The notes under the pieces are model-generated. The model was not told the origin of the DNA, searched no databases, and saw only the letters and a program-made list of their open reading frames with translations. 64,000 nucleotides of DNA from Methylotenera_A sp049687015 (lineage in GTDB: Bacteria > Pseudomonadota > Gammaproteobacteria > Burkholderiales > Methylophilaceae): the NCBI GenBank assembly GCA_049687015.1, contig JBAVIP010000050.1, forward strand, positions 77,292 to 141,291. Direction: 5' to 3'. This document shows positions 25,406 through 35,572 of the stretch, in pieces; the first letter of the stretch is position 1, and each line of letters starts with the position of its first letter. Both the position numbers and the translations under genes were made by a program.

Positions 25406-26572
25406 TTAATCCGCCTGTTTGCGTAAAAATGCAGGGATATCATATTCCTCGACACCCGACATTTTCATCGCCTCAACCTGCGCGCGACGGTTGTTTTGAC
25501 TAAACACGGCTGGTGCTTCGTCTTCCACTTCGCCGCCCACAAACATTGGCTGATTATTGGTGCCATTCATTAATGCGGTCATTACACGCAATTCCGGTTT
25601 TTGTTGGCGACGTGCAACCGAGCCGTTTAAGCCGGTTGCCACCATGGTCACACGTAATTTGTCACCCATCGTTTCGTCCATCACGTTACCCACAATGACG
25701 GTAGCATCATCTGCAGTAAACTCCTTAATGGTGTTCATTACATCGTAATACTCTTTCATTTTAAAGCTGGCACTTGCAGTAATATTAACTAAAACGCCGC
25801 GTGCATTGGCCAAGTTGACATCCTCTAACAACGGGCTTGCCACTGCTTGCTCCGCGGCAATGCGCGCGCGTTCCGGGCCGCTTGCCTCAGCTGAACCCAT
25901 CATCGCCATGCCCATTTCCGACATCACTGTACGCACATCGGCAAAATCCACGTTCACCAAACCTGGGCAATTAATGATCTCTGCAATACCTGAGACAGCA
26001 TTATGCAGTACGTCGTTCGCAGCGCGAAACGCATCCAGAAAAGGCACATCCTCGCCCAACACTTCCATGAGCTTTTCATTGGGAATCACAATTAAGGAGT
26101 CTACGTGTTGTGAAAGCTCTTCTAAGCCATCGCTAGCTACTTTGGTGCGTTTGCCTTCAAATGCAAATGGCTTGGTGACCACAGCTACTGTCAAAATACC
26201 CATTTCTTTGGCCACCTCAGCAATAATTGGTGCAGCGCCCGTGCCGGTGCCGCCACCCATGCCTGCGGTGATAAACAACATATCGGCACCCTCGATCATT
26301 TCGGCAATGCGATCCCTGTCTTCTAATGCAGCATCGCGGCCAATCTCCGGTCTCGCTCCGGCACCCAGACCCTTTGTGATCTCTGCGCCAATTTGCAATA
26401 CCGTTTTTGCCTGGCTCTTTTTAAGTGCCTGCATATCGGTATTGGTGCAAATAAATTCCACACCACTCAGGTTTTTAGTAATCATGTGCTCGATTGCGTT
26501 ACCACCGCAACCGCCCACACCGATGACTTTAATGACTGCTTCTTGTGAATCTTTTTCCATAATTTCAAACAT
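25406..26572 (-). CDS. ftsZ: Cell-division GTPase FtsZ
   Basis: FtsZ polymerises into the Z ring. The 388-residue protein has 'VIGVGGCGGNAIEHM' near residue 16, the tubulin signature 'GGGTGTGAAP' (about 110-119), the T7 loop region 'NVDFADVRTVMSEMG', a variable linker, and the conserved C-terminal peptide 'EYDIPAFLRKQAD' that binds FtsA. The ATG at 26572 has a strong AGGAGAG ribosome-binding site. It follows ftsA with an 89-bp spacer, which may hold one of the usual extra ftsZ promoters. Confidence 0.98.
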   Translation of the reverse strand: MFEIMEKDSQEAVIKVIGVGGCGGNAIEHMITKNLSGVEFICTNTDMQALKKSQAKTVLQIGAEITKGLGAGARPEIGRDAALEDRDRIAEMIEGADMLFITAGMGGGTGTGAAPIIAEVAKEMGILTVAVVTKPFAFEGKRTKVASDGLEELSQHVDSLIVIPNEKLMEVLGEDVPFLDAFRAANDVLHNAVSGIAEIINCPGLVNVDFADVRTVMSEMGMAMMGSAEASGPERARIAAEQAVASPLLEDVNLANARGVLVNITASASFKMKEYYDVMNTIKEFTADDATVIVGNVMDETMGDKLRVTMVATGLNGSVARRQQKPELRVMTALMNGTNNQPMFVGGEVEDEAPAVFSQNNRRAQVEAMKMSGVEEYDIPAFLRKQAD

Positions 26573-26661
26573 CTCAACTCTCCTTTTTTGCCTTAATATT
26601 CGAGCTTATTTACATAAGCTCTGCCCTATTTCTACTACTTAATTTTTACAACTTCTTACTA

Positions 26662-27900
26662 CTAAAAATTTCCCTGAAACCAACTCTTCATCTTGTCAAA
26701 AATCCTGCCGACCGGGCTAGATTCCATCTGCCCACTCAAATGGCGCTCCAATTGCTGCTTACCCATTAAAATCAGGCCCACCGCCGTGGCATACCTTGGA
26801 TTACCGACCACCTCAGATAACCCACCAACATAGCGCGGCATGCCCATACGCACAGGCATGTGGAAAATTTCTTCGCCCAGCTCGATCATGCCTCGCATCA
26901 TCGCCGAGCCGCCTGTAATTACAATGCCGGAAGCAATCATTTCTTCCATGCCGCTTCTTCTAAGCTCTTGCAACACCAGCTCATAAAGCTCTACCACACG
27001 CGGCTCAATCACCTCTGCCAGTGTTTGTATCGACAACTGGCGAGCTTCGCGGCCATCCACACCAGGCACTTCTACCACTTCGCGTGCGTCAGCTAATTGA
27101 CGAAGCGCACAGCCATATTTAATTTTGATATCCTCCGCGGATTGCGTCGGTGTGCGGAAGGCTACGGCTACATCATTGGTAATCTGGTCGCCCGCAATTG
27201 CAATCACCGCGGTATGGCGAATAGCCCCATTTTTGAAGACAGCTATATCGGTGGTACCGCCGCCAATATCCACCAGGCAAACACCAAGCTCTTTCTCATC
27301 TTCGGTCAGTACGGCAATGCTTGAAGCGAGCGGCTGCAAGATCAAATCGCTTACTTCCAAGCCGCAGCGCTTAATACATTTCACAATGTTTTGTGCGGCC
27401 GCAACTGCGCCGGTGACAATATGCACCTTCACTTCCAGCTTCATTCCGCTCATGCCTAATGGTTCGCGCACATCATCTTGGCCATCGATAATAAATTCTT
27501 GTGTGAGAATATGCAGAATCTGCTGATCTGCAGGTAATGCAACAGCCCGCGCGGTTTCTACCACGCGATCCACATCCATTTGCGTGACTTCGGCATCCTT
27601 AATTTTCACCATGCCATGCGAATTCAGGCTTTTAATATGGCTACCGGCGATGCCGGTAAACACGGTTTTAATTTTGCAATCCGCCATTAACTCGGCTTCT
27701 TCCAGCGAACGTTGAATCGCCTGCATGGTCGAATCGATATTAATTACCACCCCCTTTTTCAAGCCGCGCGAGGGGTGTTGCCCAAGGCCAATCACCTTCA
27801 AAGTGCCCTCTGGCAGCAGCTCAGCTACGATGGTCACAATTTTAGATGTGCCGATATCCAACCCGACGATCAGGTTTTTATCTTCACGAACTTTACTCAT
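26662..27900 (-). CDS. ftsA: Cell-division actin-like protein FtsA
   Basis: FtsA tethers FtsZ to the membrane. The 412-residue ATPase-fold protein has 'LIVGLDIGTSKIVTIV' (phosphate 1), a 1C domain, 'VCLVDIGGGTTDIAVF' (phosphate 2), 'GIVITGGSAMMRGMIEL' (adenosine motif) and the C-terminal amphipathic membrane-targeting helix 'GRIFDKMKSWFQGNF'. An AGGGAG ribosome-binding site precedes the ATG. It is between ftsQ (27-bp gap) and ftsZ, as expected. Confidence 0.98.
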   Translation of the reverse strand: MSKVREDKNLIVGLDIGTSKIVTIVAELLPEGTLKVIGLGQHPSRGLKKGVVINIDSTMQAIQRSLEEAELMADCKIKTVFTGIAGSHIKSLNSHGMVKIKDAEVTQMDVDRVVETARAVALPADQQILHILTQEFIIDGQDDVREPLGMSGMKLEVKVHIVTGAVAAAQNIVKCIKRCGLEVSDLILQPLASSIAVLTEDEKELGVCLVDIGGGTTDIAVFKNGAIRHTAVIAIAGDQITNDVAVAFRTPTQSAEDIKIKYGCALRQLADAREVVEVPGVDGREARQLSIQTLAEVIEPRVVELYELVLQELRRSGMEEMIASGIVITGGSAMMRGMIELGEEIFHMPVRMGMPRYVGGLSEVVGNPRYATAVGLILMGKQQLERHLSGQMESSPVGRIFDKMKSWFQGNF

Positions 27901-27927
27901 GTTTTACTCCCTTTTTCATTCTTTAAG

Positions 27928-28689
27928 TCATGCCTTGACTGGCACTGCTAGTGTTGCTTTTGTTGGTAATGGTTTAGCTGCAGCAGGCTTTAATCCAATG
28001 GGCTTACGCACCGCAAACCCATTCGGGTAGCGCAAGTCGGCATACACCACTTTCACATTTAATTGGCTAAGCGTAGATTTATAAGCATTTGCGAACTTGT
28101 CCAATCTAGCCTCCATATCCACGCGGCCTAAGGCAATTAACAAGCCTTTATTGGTTTTAATCTCCCAGGCGCGGCGCGGCGATAATGTCACTTGTGCGAT
28201 TTTGATATCCGCTTTATTTAAAATCTGGCTATAGTTGCCATAACTTTTAGTCACTTCCATTACCCCATCGCCAGGGCCATAAAACACAGGCAGATCGGCA
28301 TCTGTTGCCGCTTGAAACAGCTCACCATGTGTATTCACCAGCGCGATATTGCCCCAGCGCGCTAATGCCTGATGTTCTTCAATCACCACATCCAGCTTAT
28401 CTGGCCAGCGGCGGCGCACACTCACATTGCGTGCCCACGGCAGTTTCTCGAATGCATCACGGGTTTTAATCAAATCCAATGTAAAAAAATTACCTTTTAA
28501 GTGTTTAGCCACAATTAACTTTATTTGCTCACGATTCACATGCGTTAGCTGTCCATCCACTTTCATTTCACGAATTGGGAAAATGGGCAGGTGCACCACC
28601 ACAAACAGCACCGCATACAGCATCAACACTACCGAGAGCGCAAACAGCAAGTTTGCGATCCAATTCAATAGTCTTGGCTTATTCCACAT
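27928..28689 (-). CDS. ftsQ: Cell-division protein FtsQ
   Basis: FtsQ is a bitopic inner-membrane divisome protein that links early and late division proteins with FtsB and FtsL. The 253-residue protein has a short cytoplasmic N-terminus, one transmembrane helix (about 10-32) and a periplasmic POTRA domain beginning 'FPIREMKVDGQLTHVNREQI', then the FtsQ core with 'WARNVSVRRRWPDKLDVVIE' and 'HQALARWG'. Its start overlaps the ddlB stop by 11 bases. Confidence 0.95.
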   Translation of the reverse strand: MWNKPRLLNWIANLLFALSVVLMLYAVLFVVVHLPIFPIREMKVDGQLTHVNREQIKLIVAKHLKGNFFTLDLIKTRDAFEKLPWARNVSVRRRWPDKLDVVIEEHQALARWGNIALVNTHGELFQAATDADLPVFYGPGDGVMEVTKSYGNYSQILNKADIKIAQVTLSPRRAWEIKTNKGLLIALGRVDMEARLDKFANAYKSTLSQLNVKVVYADLRYPNGFAVRKPIGLKPAAAKPLPTKATLAVPVKA

Positions 28690-29629
28690 TGCTTTCTTTC
28701 AACGTCATGCCTAAAATTTTTACCACTAACTCATCAAAACTAATGCCTGCCGCCTTGGCTGCCATTGGCACTAGGCTGTGGTCAGTCATGCCGGGGCTGG
28801 TATTCACTTCCAAAAAGTAATGTTCTCCTGCCTCATCCATTAAAAAATCCACTCGCCCCCAGCCCCTGCAACCTACGGCGCGAAAGGCTTGTAATGCCTC
28901 TTGCTGAATTTGGGCTTCTTTTTCTACACTCAAACCGCAAGGGCACAGGTATTCGGTGTCATCACGTAAATATTTGGCTTCATAATCGTAAAATTCATTT
29001 TTCGGCACGATGCGCACTATTGGCAGCGGCATCAGCCCTAGCTTGGAATCTTCCAGAATACCCACGGTGTATTCGCCGCCACCTATATATTTTTCTGCAA
29101 TCACCAAAGGGTCTGCCTTGACAGCCAATAAATATGCGGCTTGCAGAGCACCTTTTTGTTTCACTTTTGTAATGCCGATACTCGAGCCTTCATTGGCTGG
29201 CTTCACAAACAGCGGCAAGCCTAATTTCTGCTCAATCGCGGCAAAATCACTCTGCGCATTCACCAATTCAAAATCTGGCGTTTTTATATTCAATACGCGC
29301 CACAACAATTTTGTGCGCCATTTGTCCATGCCCAGACTGGAAGCCATCACGCCGCTGCCGGTGTACGGAATACCCATTAATTCCAGCGCGCCTTGTATCG
29401 TGCCATCCTCGCCATAACGGCCGTGCAGCGAGATAAATGCGCAATCAAAACCCTCCAGCCCATGCAGAGGGAGCTCTGCCGGATCGAACGCATGCGCATC
29501 CACCCCCTGGCGCAGCAAAGCCGCCAATACTGCAGAGCCACTTTTAAGCGACACTTCACGCTCGTCTGATTTTCCGCCAAACAGCACGGCTACCTTGCCA
29601 AATTGATTAGATTCTTTATGCATATTCAC
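28679..29629 (-). CDS. ddlB: D-alanine--D-alanine ligase
   Basis: Ddl joins two D-alanines for the peptidoglycan stem peptide. It is an ATP-grasp enzyme of 316 residues with 'GKVAVLFGGKSDEREVSLKSG' near residue 11, 'SLHGRYGEDGTIQG', 'FVKPANEGSSIGI', 'AEKYIGGGEYTVGIL', 'GRVDFLMDEAGEHYFLEVNT' and 'PGMTDHSLVPMAA'. Two in-frame ATGs lie at 29629 and 29623. It overlaps murB upstream by 14 bases and ftsQ downstream by 11. Confidence 0.96.
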   Translation of the reverse strand: MNMHKESNQFGKVAVLFGGKSDEREVSLKSGSAVLAALLRQGVDAHAFDPAELPLHGLEGFDCAFISLHGRYGEDGTIQGALELMGIPYTGSGVMASSLGMDKWRTKLLWRVLNIKTPDFELVNAQSDFAAIEQKLGLPLFVKPANEGSSIGITKVKQKGALQAAYLLAVKADPLVIAEKYIGGGEYTVGILEDSKLGLMPLPIVRIVPKNEFYDYEAKYLRDDTEYLCPCGLSVEKEAQIQQEALQAFRAVGCRGWGRVDFLMDEAGEHYFLEVNTSPGMTDHSLVPMAAKAAGISFDELVVKILGMTLKESNVE

Positions 29630-30506
29630 CGATCACCCTCACCTCTTGCTGCAACGCCACACCTTGTTTTTCCAATACCGTGTCTTTCATATGCCGAATC
29701 AGCAGCTCGATATCCAGCGCAGTGGCATTGTCCAGATTCACTATAAAATTAGCGTGCTTAGGTGACACCTGCGCGCCGCCAATCTGGTAGCCTTTTAAGC
29801 CACTGGCCTCGATTAACCTTGCCGCAAAGTCGCCATGCGGGTTTCTGAAGGTAGAGCCTGCGCTTGGCAAGTTAAGCGGCTGGCTGGCCAACCGGGTTGC
29901 TAACAAGTTTTTAATTTTCTGCAGTGATTCATCTGCATTTCCTGGCTCCAGTTTGAACCAGGCACCCAAAAACCACTCGTCCGGAATTGGCATTTCCACA
30001 TGGCGGTAGCTCGGAATAAACTCAGAGGCATTACGCACATGTGTGTTTCCATGCCGATCGATAGTCAATACCTGATGCACGATGTTCCAGGTTTCCGAGC
30101 CGTAACAGCCTGCATTCATGGCCAAGGCACCACCTACCGTGCCTGGGATGCCCGCCATAAACTCTGCACCTTGCCTGAACTGACGTGCACAGAATCTGGC
30201 TAATTTTCCACATGGCACGCCCGCTTCGGCATAGATGTATTTTCCATCCACTCTCAAATCGCTCAGCGCCTGGTGCATCACGATCACCGTGCCGCGCACA
30301 CCGCCATCGCGCACCAGCAGATTACTGCCTAAGCCCATAAAATAAACAGGTTCAGCCTGATCCAGCGTTTGCATGAAGGTCTGCAATTCCTTCAGGTTTT
30401 CCGCTATGAACAAGCGATCGGCACTGCCCCCCACACGCCAGCTGGTATAACGGGCAAGCGGCTCATTTTTAAGTAACTGTGACTGCACTTCTTGTTGCGT
30501 CATCAA
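29616..30506 (-). CDS. murB: UDP-N-acetylenolpyruvoylglucosamine reductase
   Basis: MurB is the FAD enzyme that reduces UDP-GlcNAc-enolpyruvate to UDP-MurNAc. The 296-residue protein has 'RYTSWRVGGSADRLF', 'YFMGLGSNLLVRDGGVRGTV', 'AGIPGTVGGALAMNAGCYG', 'LPSAGSTFRNPHGDFAARLIE' and 'GGAQVSPKHANFIVN', the short type II form. Its start overlaps the murC stop by 4 bases. Confidence 0.96.
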   Translation of the reverse strand: MMTQQEVQSQLLKNEPLARYTSWRVGGSADRLFIAENLKELQTFMQTLDQAEPVYFMGLGSNLLVRDGGVRGTVIVMHQALSDLRVDGKYIYAEAGVPCGKLARFCARQFRQGAEFMAGIPGTVGGALAMNAGCYGSETWNIVHQVLTIDRHGNTHVRNASEFIPSYRHVEMPIPDEWFLGAWFKLEPGNADESLQKIKNLLATRLASQPLNLPSAGSTFRNPHGDFAARLIEASGLKGYQIGGAQVSPKHANFIVNLDNATALDIELLIRHMKDTVLEKQGVALQQEVRVIGEYA

Positions 30507-31912
30507 TCTGCCAACTCCTTCGTTTTAGCGGCAACGTGGCCGATGGAGCCGGCGCCCATCACAATCACTACATCACCGGCTTGCGCCGTATTCAAAATGG
30601 CTTCAGGTAGCGCATCAGTCGTTTCCACAAATTGCGGCTCCACCTTGCCTGCTACCCGAATCGCGCGAATCAGGGCACGTGTATCAGCCGCAACAATCGG
30701 CGCTTCGCCTGCGGAATACACTTCGGTCAACAACACTGCATCGGCGGTGGAGAGCACATGCACAAAATCTTCGAAACAATCGCGCGTTCTGGTAAAACGA
30801 TGTGGCTGGAACGCCATGACTAATCTGCGGTTAGGAAACGCGCCACGCGCAGCGGCAATTACCGCCTGCATCTCAACGGGATGATGTCCGTAATCATCAA
30901 TCAAGGTAAACGTGCCGCCTGGTTTACCATCAGAAGGCTTCGCCCTGACTTCGCCATAACGCTCAAAGCGGCGACCCACGCCTTTAAAATCTGCGAGCGC
31001 TTTGATAATAAATTTATCCTCAATATTCAACTCACTAGCAATAGCAATCGCGGCTAAAGCGTTCAACACATAGTGGTTGCCCGGCAGGTTTAAAGTCACG
31101 TCAAATGTCGTGGTCACGCCGTTAATACGATCAACTGTAAAGTGCATCTTGCCGTTATCCGCGCGCACATTTCTGGCGCGAATACGCGCATCCTCAGAAA
31201 AGCCATACGTCATCACAGGCTTGGTTACGCGCGGCAAAATCTCGCGGATATTGGCGTCATCCACACACACCACTGCCATGCCCCAGAACGGCAGCTGCTG
31301 CAAAAACTCTACAAACGCGCTTTTAAGCTTATCAAAGCTGTGCTCATAAGTGTCCATATGGTCCTGATCGATATTGGTCACCACCGCCATCACCGGTGCC
31401 AAATGCAGGAACGAAGCGTCTGATTCATCCGCCTCGGCGACAATATATTCACCGCTGCCAAGGCGCGCATTGGCGCTAGCAGCTTCGAGCTTGCCGCCAA
31501 TCACAAAGGTTGGGTCCATGCCCGCTTCCGCCAGAATACTGGCTATCAGGCTGGTCGTGGTCGTTTTGCCGTGCGTCCCCGCTACCGCAATGCCTTGTCT
31601 AAAGCGCATGAGTTCTGCCAGCATGAGCGCGCGCGGCACTACTGGGATGTTCTTGGCGCGCGCCGCGATAATTTCTGGATTTTTCTCATTCACTGCAGAA
31701 GACACCACGACCACATCTGCCACGTTCAAGTTTTCTGTTGCATGACCCTGGTAAATCCTGGCGCCAAAGCCCGCCAAACGCTGTGTAGTAGCGTTGCTGG
31801 CCAAGTCAGAGCCCGAAACTTCAAAGCCTAAATTGATCAGCACCTCGGCAATGCCGCTCATGCCGGCGCCGCCAATACCCACAAAATGCACGTTTTTTAC
31901 TTTATGCTTCAT
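30503..31912 (-). CDS. murC: UDP-N-acetylmuramate--L-alanine ligase
   Basis: MurC adds L-alanine to UDP-MurNAc. At 469 residues it has the Rossmann start 'VHFVGIGGAGMSGIAEVL', P-loop 'AGTHGKTTTTSLIASIL', 'EADESDASFLHLAP', 'NIDQDHMDTY' and the C-terminal 'DDYGHHPVEM' and 'AFQPHRFTRTRD'. The frame runs a few codons further upstream, but the ATG at 31912 overlaps the murG stop as ATGA, the usual coupling in this cluster. Confidence 0.97.
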   Translation of the reverse strand: MKHKVKNVHFVGIGGAGMSGIAEVLINLGFEVSGSDLASNATTQRLAGFGARIYQGHATENLNVADVVVVSSAVNEKNPEIIAARAKNIPVVPRALMLAELMRFRQGIAVAGTHGKTTTTSLIASILAEAGMDPTFVIGGKLEAASANARLGSGEYIVAEADESDASFLHLAPVMAVVTNIDQDHMDTYEHSFDKLKSAFVEFLQQLPFWGMAVVCVDDANIREILPRVTKPVMTYGFSEDARIRARNVRADNGKMHFTVDRINGVTTTFDVTLNLPGNHYVLNALAAIAIASELNIEDKFIIKALADFKGVGRRFERYGEVRAKPSDGKPGGTFTLIDDYGHHPVEMQAVIAAARGAFPNRRLVMAFQPHRFTRTRDCFEDFVHVLSTADAVLLTEVYSAGEAPIVAADTRALIRAIRVAGKVEPQFVETTDALPEAILNTAQAGDVVIVMGAGSIGHVAAKTKELAD

Positions 31913-33003
31913 GCGGCCACCTCCATACAAATTTTTGCAACCGTTTGTGTAGCTTCCGGCTTGGCCAATTTTTTGGCTTTAATGGCCATCTCCAGGCACG
32001 CCTCACGGGTTAAGCTGCGCAAAATTTCTGTCGCTTTCTGTACATTAAATTCCGTTTGTTGAATCAATATGGCTGCGCCCGCATCACTCAAATATTTCGC
32101 GTTATAGGTTTGATGGTCATCCACCGCATAAGGGAAAGGCACCAGCACACTCGCCACGCCTACACAGGCCAGTTCAGCAACCGTGAGCGCGCCTGCACGA
32201 CAAATCACCACGTCTGCCCAGGCGTACATTTCGGCCATGTTGTTAATAAAAGCTTTTGTATCCGCCTGTACGCCAGCCGCCTGATAATTCGCCTGCAGCA
32301 CTGCGATATGTTTTTCACCCGCTTGATGCACTATTTCTGGTCTTTCCTGTTCTGGCAACCCAGCCAGTGCTTTTGGCAACACTTCGTTCAAGGCAGCGGC
32401 GCCTAGACTGCCGCCGACCACTAACAACCTGAGCTTTCCGGAGCGTGCCTGATACCGCTGCTCCGGCGCCGCTAATTGCGTGATGTCGTGCCGCACCGGG
32501 TTACCTACTAACTCTGCCCTGCTGCCGAAAGCAGAGGGGAATGCCGCCAGCACTTTATTGGCGATTAAACCTAAAGTTTTATTGGTTAATCCTGCAATAG
32601 AGTTTTGCTCATGAATTACGAGTGGTTTATTTAGCAGCTTCGCCATCAATCCACCCGGAAAGGCTGCAAATCCGCCCATTCCCAGCACTACGTTGGGCCT
32701 ATGTTTACGAATGGCGGCAAAACTTTGTTTAAATGCTATGACCAATTTAACCGGCAACAACACCCACCCCAGCAGGCCTTTGCCGCGTACACCGCGCATC
32801 GTTATCATGGCCTTGCTGTAATTTTTACCTTCAATCAGCCTGTTCTCCATGCCACCCTCTGTGGCCAGCCAGACGACATTCCAGCCATGCTCTTTCATAT
32901 AATCCGCAACCGCCATGGCAGGGTATACATGGCCGCCCGTACCGCCCGCCATCACCATCAGCGTGCCTGAGCCGTATTGCGTGATTGGTGATGAAAACAT
33001 CAT
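31909..33003 (-). CDS. murG: UDP-GlcNAc:undecaprenyl-pyrophosphoryl-MurNAc-pentapeptide GlcNAc transferase
   Basis: MurG converts lipid I to lipid II on the inner face of the membrane. The 364-residue GT-B glycosyltransferase has the G-loop 'VMAGGTGGHVYPAMAVADYM', 'VLGMGGFAAFPGGLMAKLL', 'HEQNSIAGLTNK', 'GGSLGAAALN', 'VICRAGALTVAELACVG' and 'DDHQTYNAKYLSDAGAA'. It overlaps ftsW upstream and murC downstream by four bases each. Confidence 0.97.
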   Translation of the reverse strand: MMFSSPITQYGSGTLMVMAGGTGGHVYPAMAVADYMKEHGWNVVWLATEGGMENRLIEGKNYSKAMITMRGVRGKGLLGWVLLPVKLVIAFKQSFAAIRKHRPNVVLGMGGFAAFPGGLMAKLLNKPLVIHEQNSIAGLTNKTLGLIANKVLAAFPSAFGSRAELVGNPVRHDITQLAAPEQRYQARSGKLRLLVVGGSLGAAALNEVLPKALAGLPEQERPEIVHQAGEKHIAVLQANYQAAGVQADTKAFINNMAEMYAWADVVICRAGALTVAELACVGVASVLVPFPYAVDDHQTYNAKYLSDAGAAILIQQTEFNVQKATEILRSLTREACLEMAIKAKKLAKPEATQTVAKICMEVAA

Positions 33004-34166
33004 GCTGGCAAACCCTTCTGCAGCCGGCGATTTTCAAAATCAATGCGTAAAAGCACAGCCATCGCGATGCAATTGGCCAGAATGCCACTACCCCCAAACG
33101 AGAGCAGCGGTAGCGTTAAGCCTTTGGTTGGTAGCACGCCCATATTCACGCCGATATTGATAATGCCCTGTACACCCATCCACACGCCCAGGCCCTGTGC
33201 CAGCAACGCAGCAAAATAGCGCTCATTCGCCACTGCCTCTTTGCCGATGCCAAATGCGCGGATCACAATCCAGACAAACAGGCCCAGTACTGTCAGCACA
33301 CCCACAAAGCCAAGTTCTTCGGCGATCACTGCTAGCAAAAAATCGGTATGCGCCTCTGGCAGATACAGCAATTTTTCAACGCTCGCGCCCAAACCCACAC
33401 CGAACCATTCACCACGCCCAAAGGCGATTAACGCATGCGAAAGTTGATAACCTTTACCGAATGGGTCTGCCCACGGATCCAGAAACCCAATCACGCGCTG
33501 TAAGCGGTAAGGCGAACTCCAGATCAACACATAAATGGCCACAGGCAATAAAGCCAGCAAGCCGGCAAAGATTCTGGCATTGATGCCGCCCAGCCAAAGG
33601 ATGGAGATAGAAATCGCCGCAATCACCGCGAATGCCCCAAAATCAGGCTCGCGCAACAGTAAAAATCCGACCAGGACCATCACCGCTACCATCGGTAAAA
33701 AACCGCGCACTATACTATCCATTTGCGGGGCTTTGCGTACCGCATAATCCGCGACATACATGGCAGCAAACAGCTTCATCAATTCAGAAGGCTGCAAATT
33801 GATGACAAACAGCGAAAGCCAGCGCTGGCTGCCATTCACATTACGTCCGATGCCAGGAATAAGCACCAGCACCAACAATGCCAGCCCGGCCAGAAACAAA
33901 TAGGGAGCTGCCTTTTGCCATAACGCGATGGGAATTTGAAATGACACAAAGGCAGCCGCCAAACCAATCAAGATATAAATGGCCTGGCGAATGAGAAAAT
34001 AAGTGCTTTGATGTCCAAGCGCTTTATCGGCCTCGGCAATCGCGATTGAAGCGGAATACACCATGACCAAGCCTAAGCCCAATAGAATAAATGTGACCCA
34101 CAACAGCATCTGGTCATAATTGGGCGCGTTGATGCGCTCACGGTTATTCATGACTGGCGCTAGCAT
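33000..34166 (-). CDS. ftsW: Septal peptidoglycan glycosyltransferase FtsW
   Basis: FtsW is a SEDS-family polymerase that works with FtsI in septal wall synthesis. The 388-residue protein has about ten hydrophobic helices and the family motifs 'NGSQRWLSLFVINLQPSELMK', 'PDFGAFAV', 'GLGASVEKLLYLPEAHTDFL' and 'GLTLPLLSFGGSGILANC'. It lies between murD (7-bp overlap) and murG (4-bp overlap). Confidence 0.96.
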   Translation of the reverse strand: MLAPVMNNRERINAPNYDQMLLWVTFILLGLGLVMVYSASIAIAEADKALGHQSTYFLIRQAIYILIGLAAAFVSFQIPIALWQKAAPYLFLAGLALLVLVLIPGIGRNVNGSQRWLSLFVINLQPSELMKLFAAMYVADYAVRKAPQMDSIVRGFLPMVAVMVLVGFLLLREPDFGAFAVIAAISISILWLGGINARIFAGLLALLPVAIYVLIWSSPYRLQRVIGFLDPWADPFGKGYQLSHALIAFGRGEWFGVGLGASVEKLLYLPEAHTDFLLAVIAEELGFVGVLTVLGLFVWIVIRAFGIGKEAVANERYFAALLAQGLGVWMGVQGIINIGVNMGVLPTKGLTLPLLSFGGSGILANCIAMAVLLRIDFENRRLQKGLPA

Positions 34167-35560
34167 GAAGCCACCTTTTTATTTTGCTGCGCCAACAGCT
34201 TCACCGCATCCACAAACACCTCTGCGCGATGCACATAATTTCTGAACATATCGAAACTGGCGCAGGCAGGAGATAACAGTACCGCATCGCCCGCACTGGC
34301 AATTTTTTTAGCGATATTGACCGCTTCCGGCAAATCCGCCGCCCGGTATAAAGGCACTTGTTTTTCTACTGAAGGGGTTGCCAATAACACTGCTTCAATC
34401 AATGCAGCATCACGGCCAAACAGCACTACGGCACGCGCATTGGCCCGTACGGCTGGTGCCAAGGGTGAAAAATCCTGCCCTTTGCCATCACCGCCTGCAA
34501 TAAGTACCACTTTTTGCGGTTTGTCGTTTTTAGTCATGCCCGCAATTGCTGCGCAAGTCGCGCCCACATTGGTGCCTTTTGAGTCGTCGTAAAAATCAAC
34601 CTCATCAATATTGGCAATCCATTCCACGCGGTGCGGCAATCCCTTAAAATGACGCAGCGCCTGAATAATCGATGTTTTATCAATGCCAATTGCGCTGCAC
34701 AACGCGGCCGCTGCAAGCGCATTAGCCACATTATGTTGACCAGCGATTTTAAGCTCGCTTGTTTTGCATAATTTGCGCTGCCCACTCGCCAGGCAATGCT
34801 CTTCTTTACACTCAGCCAAGCCAAAATCACTCATAGTTGGCGCAGCGTTCAGCCCAAAAGTCACTGTATTTTCGTTACGCATGGCCAGCGTTGCAGCATC
34901 ATCGCGATTCAAAACACAGGTTTTAGCATGCGCTAAAATACGCGCCTTGGCGGCTATATAATCTGCAAAGCTCGCGTATCTGTCCATGTGATCTTCACAC
35001 ACATTCAATACCGTTGCAGCATCCAGGTTTAAACCATGGGTAGTTTCTAGCTGAAAACTGGAAAGTTCCAGCACATACACATCCGGCGTTTCCATTTGCA
35101 AAGCATCTAAAACCGGCAAACCAATATTGCCTGCCACAATGGTTTTTAAGCCAGCTTCCTTGCAGATTTCACCCACCAAAGTCGTTACTGTGGTTTTGCC
35201 GTTTGAGCCGGTAATACCAATGACTTTTGCGTTTTCCGGCCGGTGCTGAGCAAACAACTCGATATCGCCAATCACCGGAATGCCCTGCTTAACTGCAGCC
35301 TGCACGGCAGGCTCACTCAAAGCCACGCCCGGGCTAATCACGATCAACTCGGCCTGCAATAACACTTCCGGCTGAAACGCTCCTGTATGAATTTCTACCT
35401 GCGGCATGCGTCTGATCACGTCATCCACGCCGGGCGGATTCTCACGCGAATCAGCCACCGACAGAGTAGCGCCCTTAGAGGCAAGCCAACGCAATGCCGA
35501 CTGCCCTGTTTCACCAAGGCCCAGCACTAAGACACGTTTATTTTTAAGTTCAACTTTCAT
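34160..35560 (-). CDS. murD: UDP-N-acetylmuramoylalanine--D-glutamate ligase
   Basis: MurD adds D-glutamate to UDP-MurNAc-L-Ala. The 466-residue protein has the N-terminal 'RVLVLGLGETGQSALRWLA', P-loop 'GITGSNGKTTVTTLVGEI', 'LELSSFQLE', 'NVCEDHMDRY', 'DSKGTNVGAT' and 'LIAGGDGKGQDF', and 'LLSPACASFDMF' near the C-terminus. It starts 12 bases after mraY ends. Confidence 0.97.
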   Translation of the reverse strand: MKVELKNKRVLVLGLGETGQSALRWLASKGATLSVADSRENPPGVDDVIRRMPQVEIHTGAFQPEVLLQAELIVISPGVALSEPAVQAAVKQGIPVIGDIELFAQHRPENAKVIGITGSNGKTTVTTLVGEICKEAGLKTIVAGNIGLPVLDALQMETPDVYVLELSSFQLETTHGLNLDAATVLNVCEDHMDRYASFADYIAAKARILAHAKTCVLNRDDAATLAMRNENTVTFGLNAAPTMSDFGLAECKEEHCLASGQRKLCKTSELKIAGQHNVANALAAAALCSAIGIDKTSIIQALRHFKGLPHRVEWIANIDEVDFYDDSKGTNVGATCAAIAGMTKNDKPQKVVLIAGGDGKGQDFSPLAPAVRANARAVVLFGRDAALIEAVLLATPSVEKQVPLYRAADLPEAVNIAKKIASAGDAVLLSPACASFDMFRNYVHRAEVFVDAVKLLAQQNKKVASC

Positions 35561-35572
35561 TTTTTGTATTGG

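Noticed and set aside
25806..26642. A long frame antisense to ftsZ
   Set aside because: Mirror of ftsZ codon bias with no independent support.
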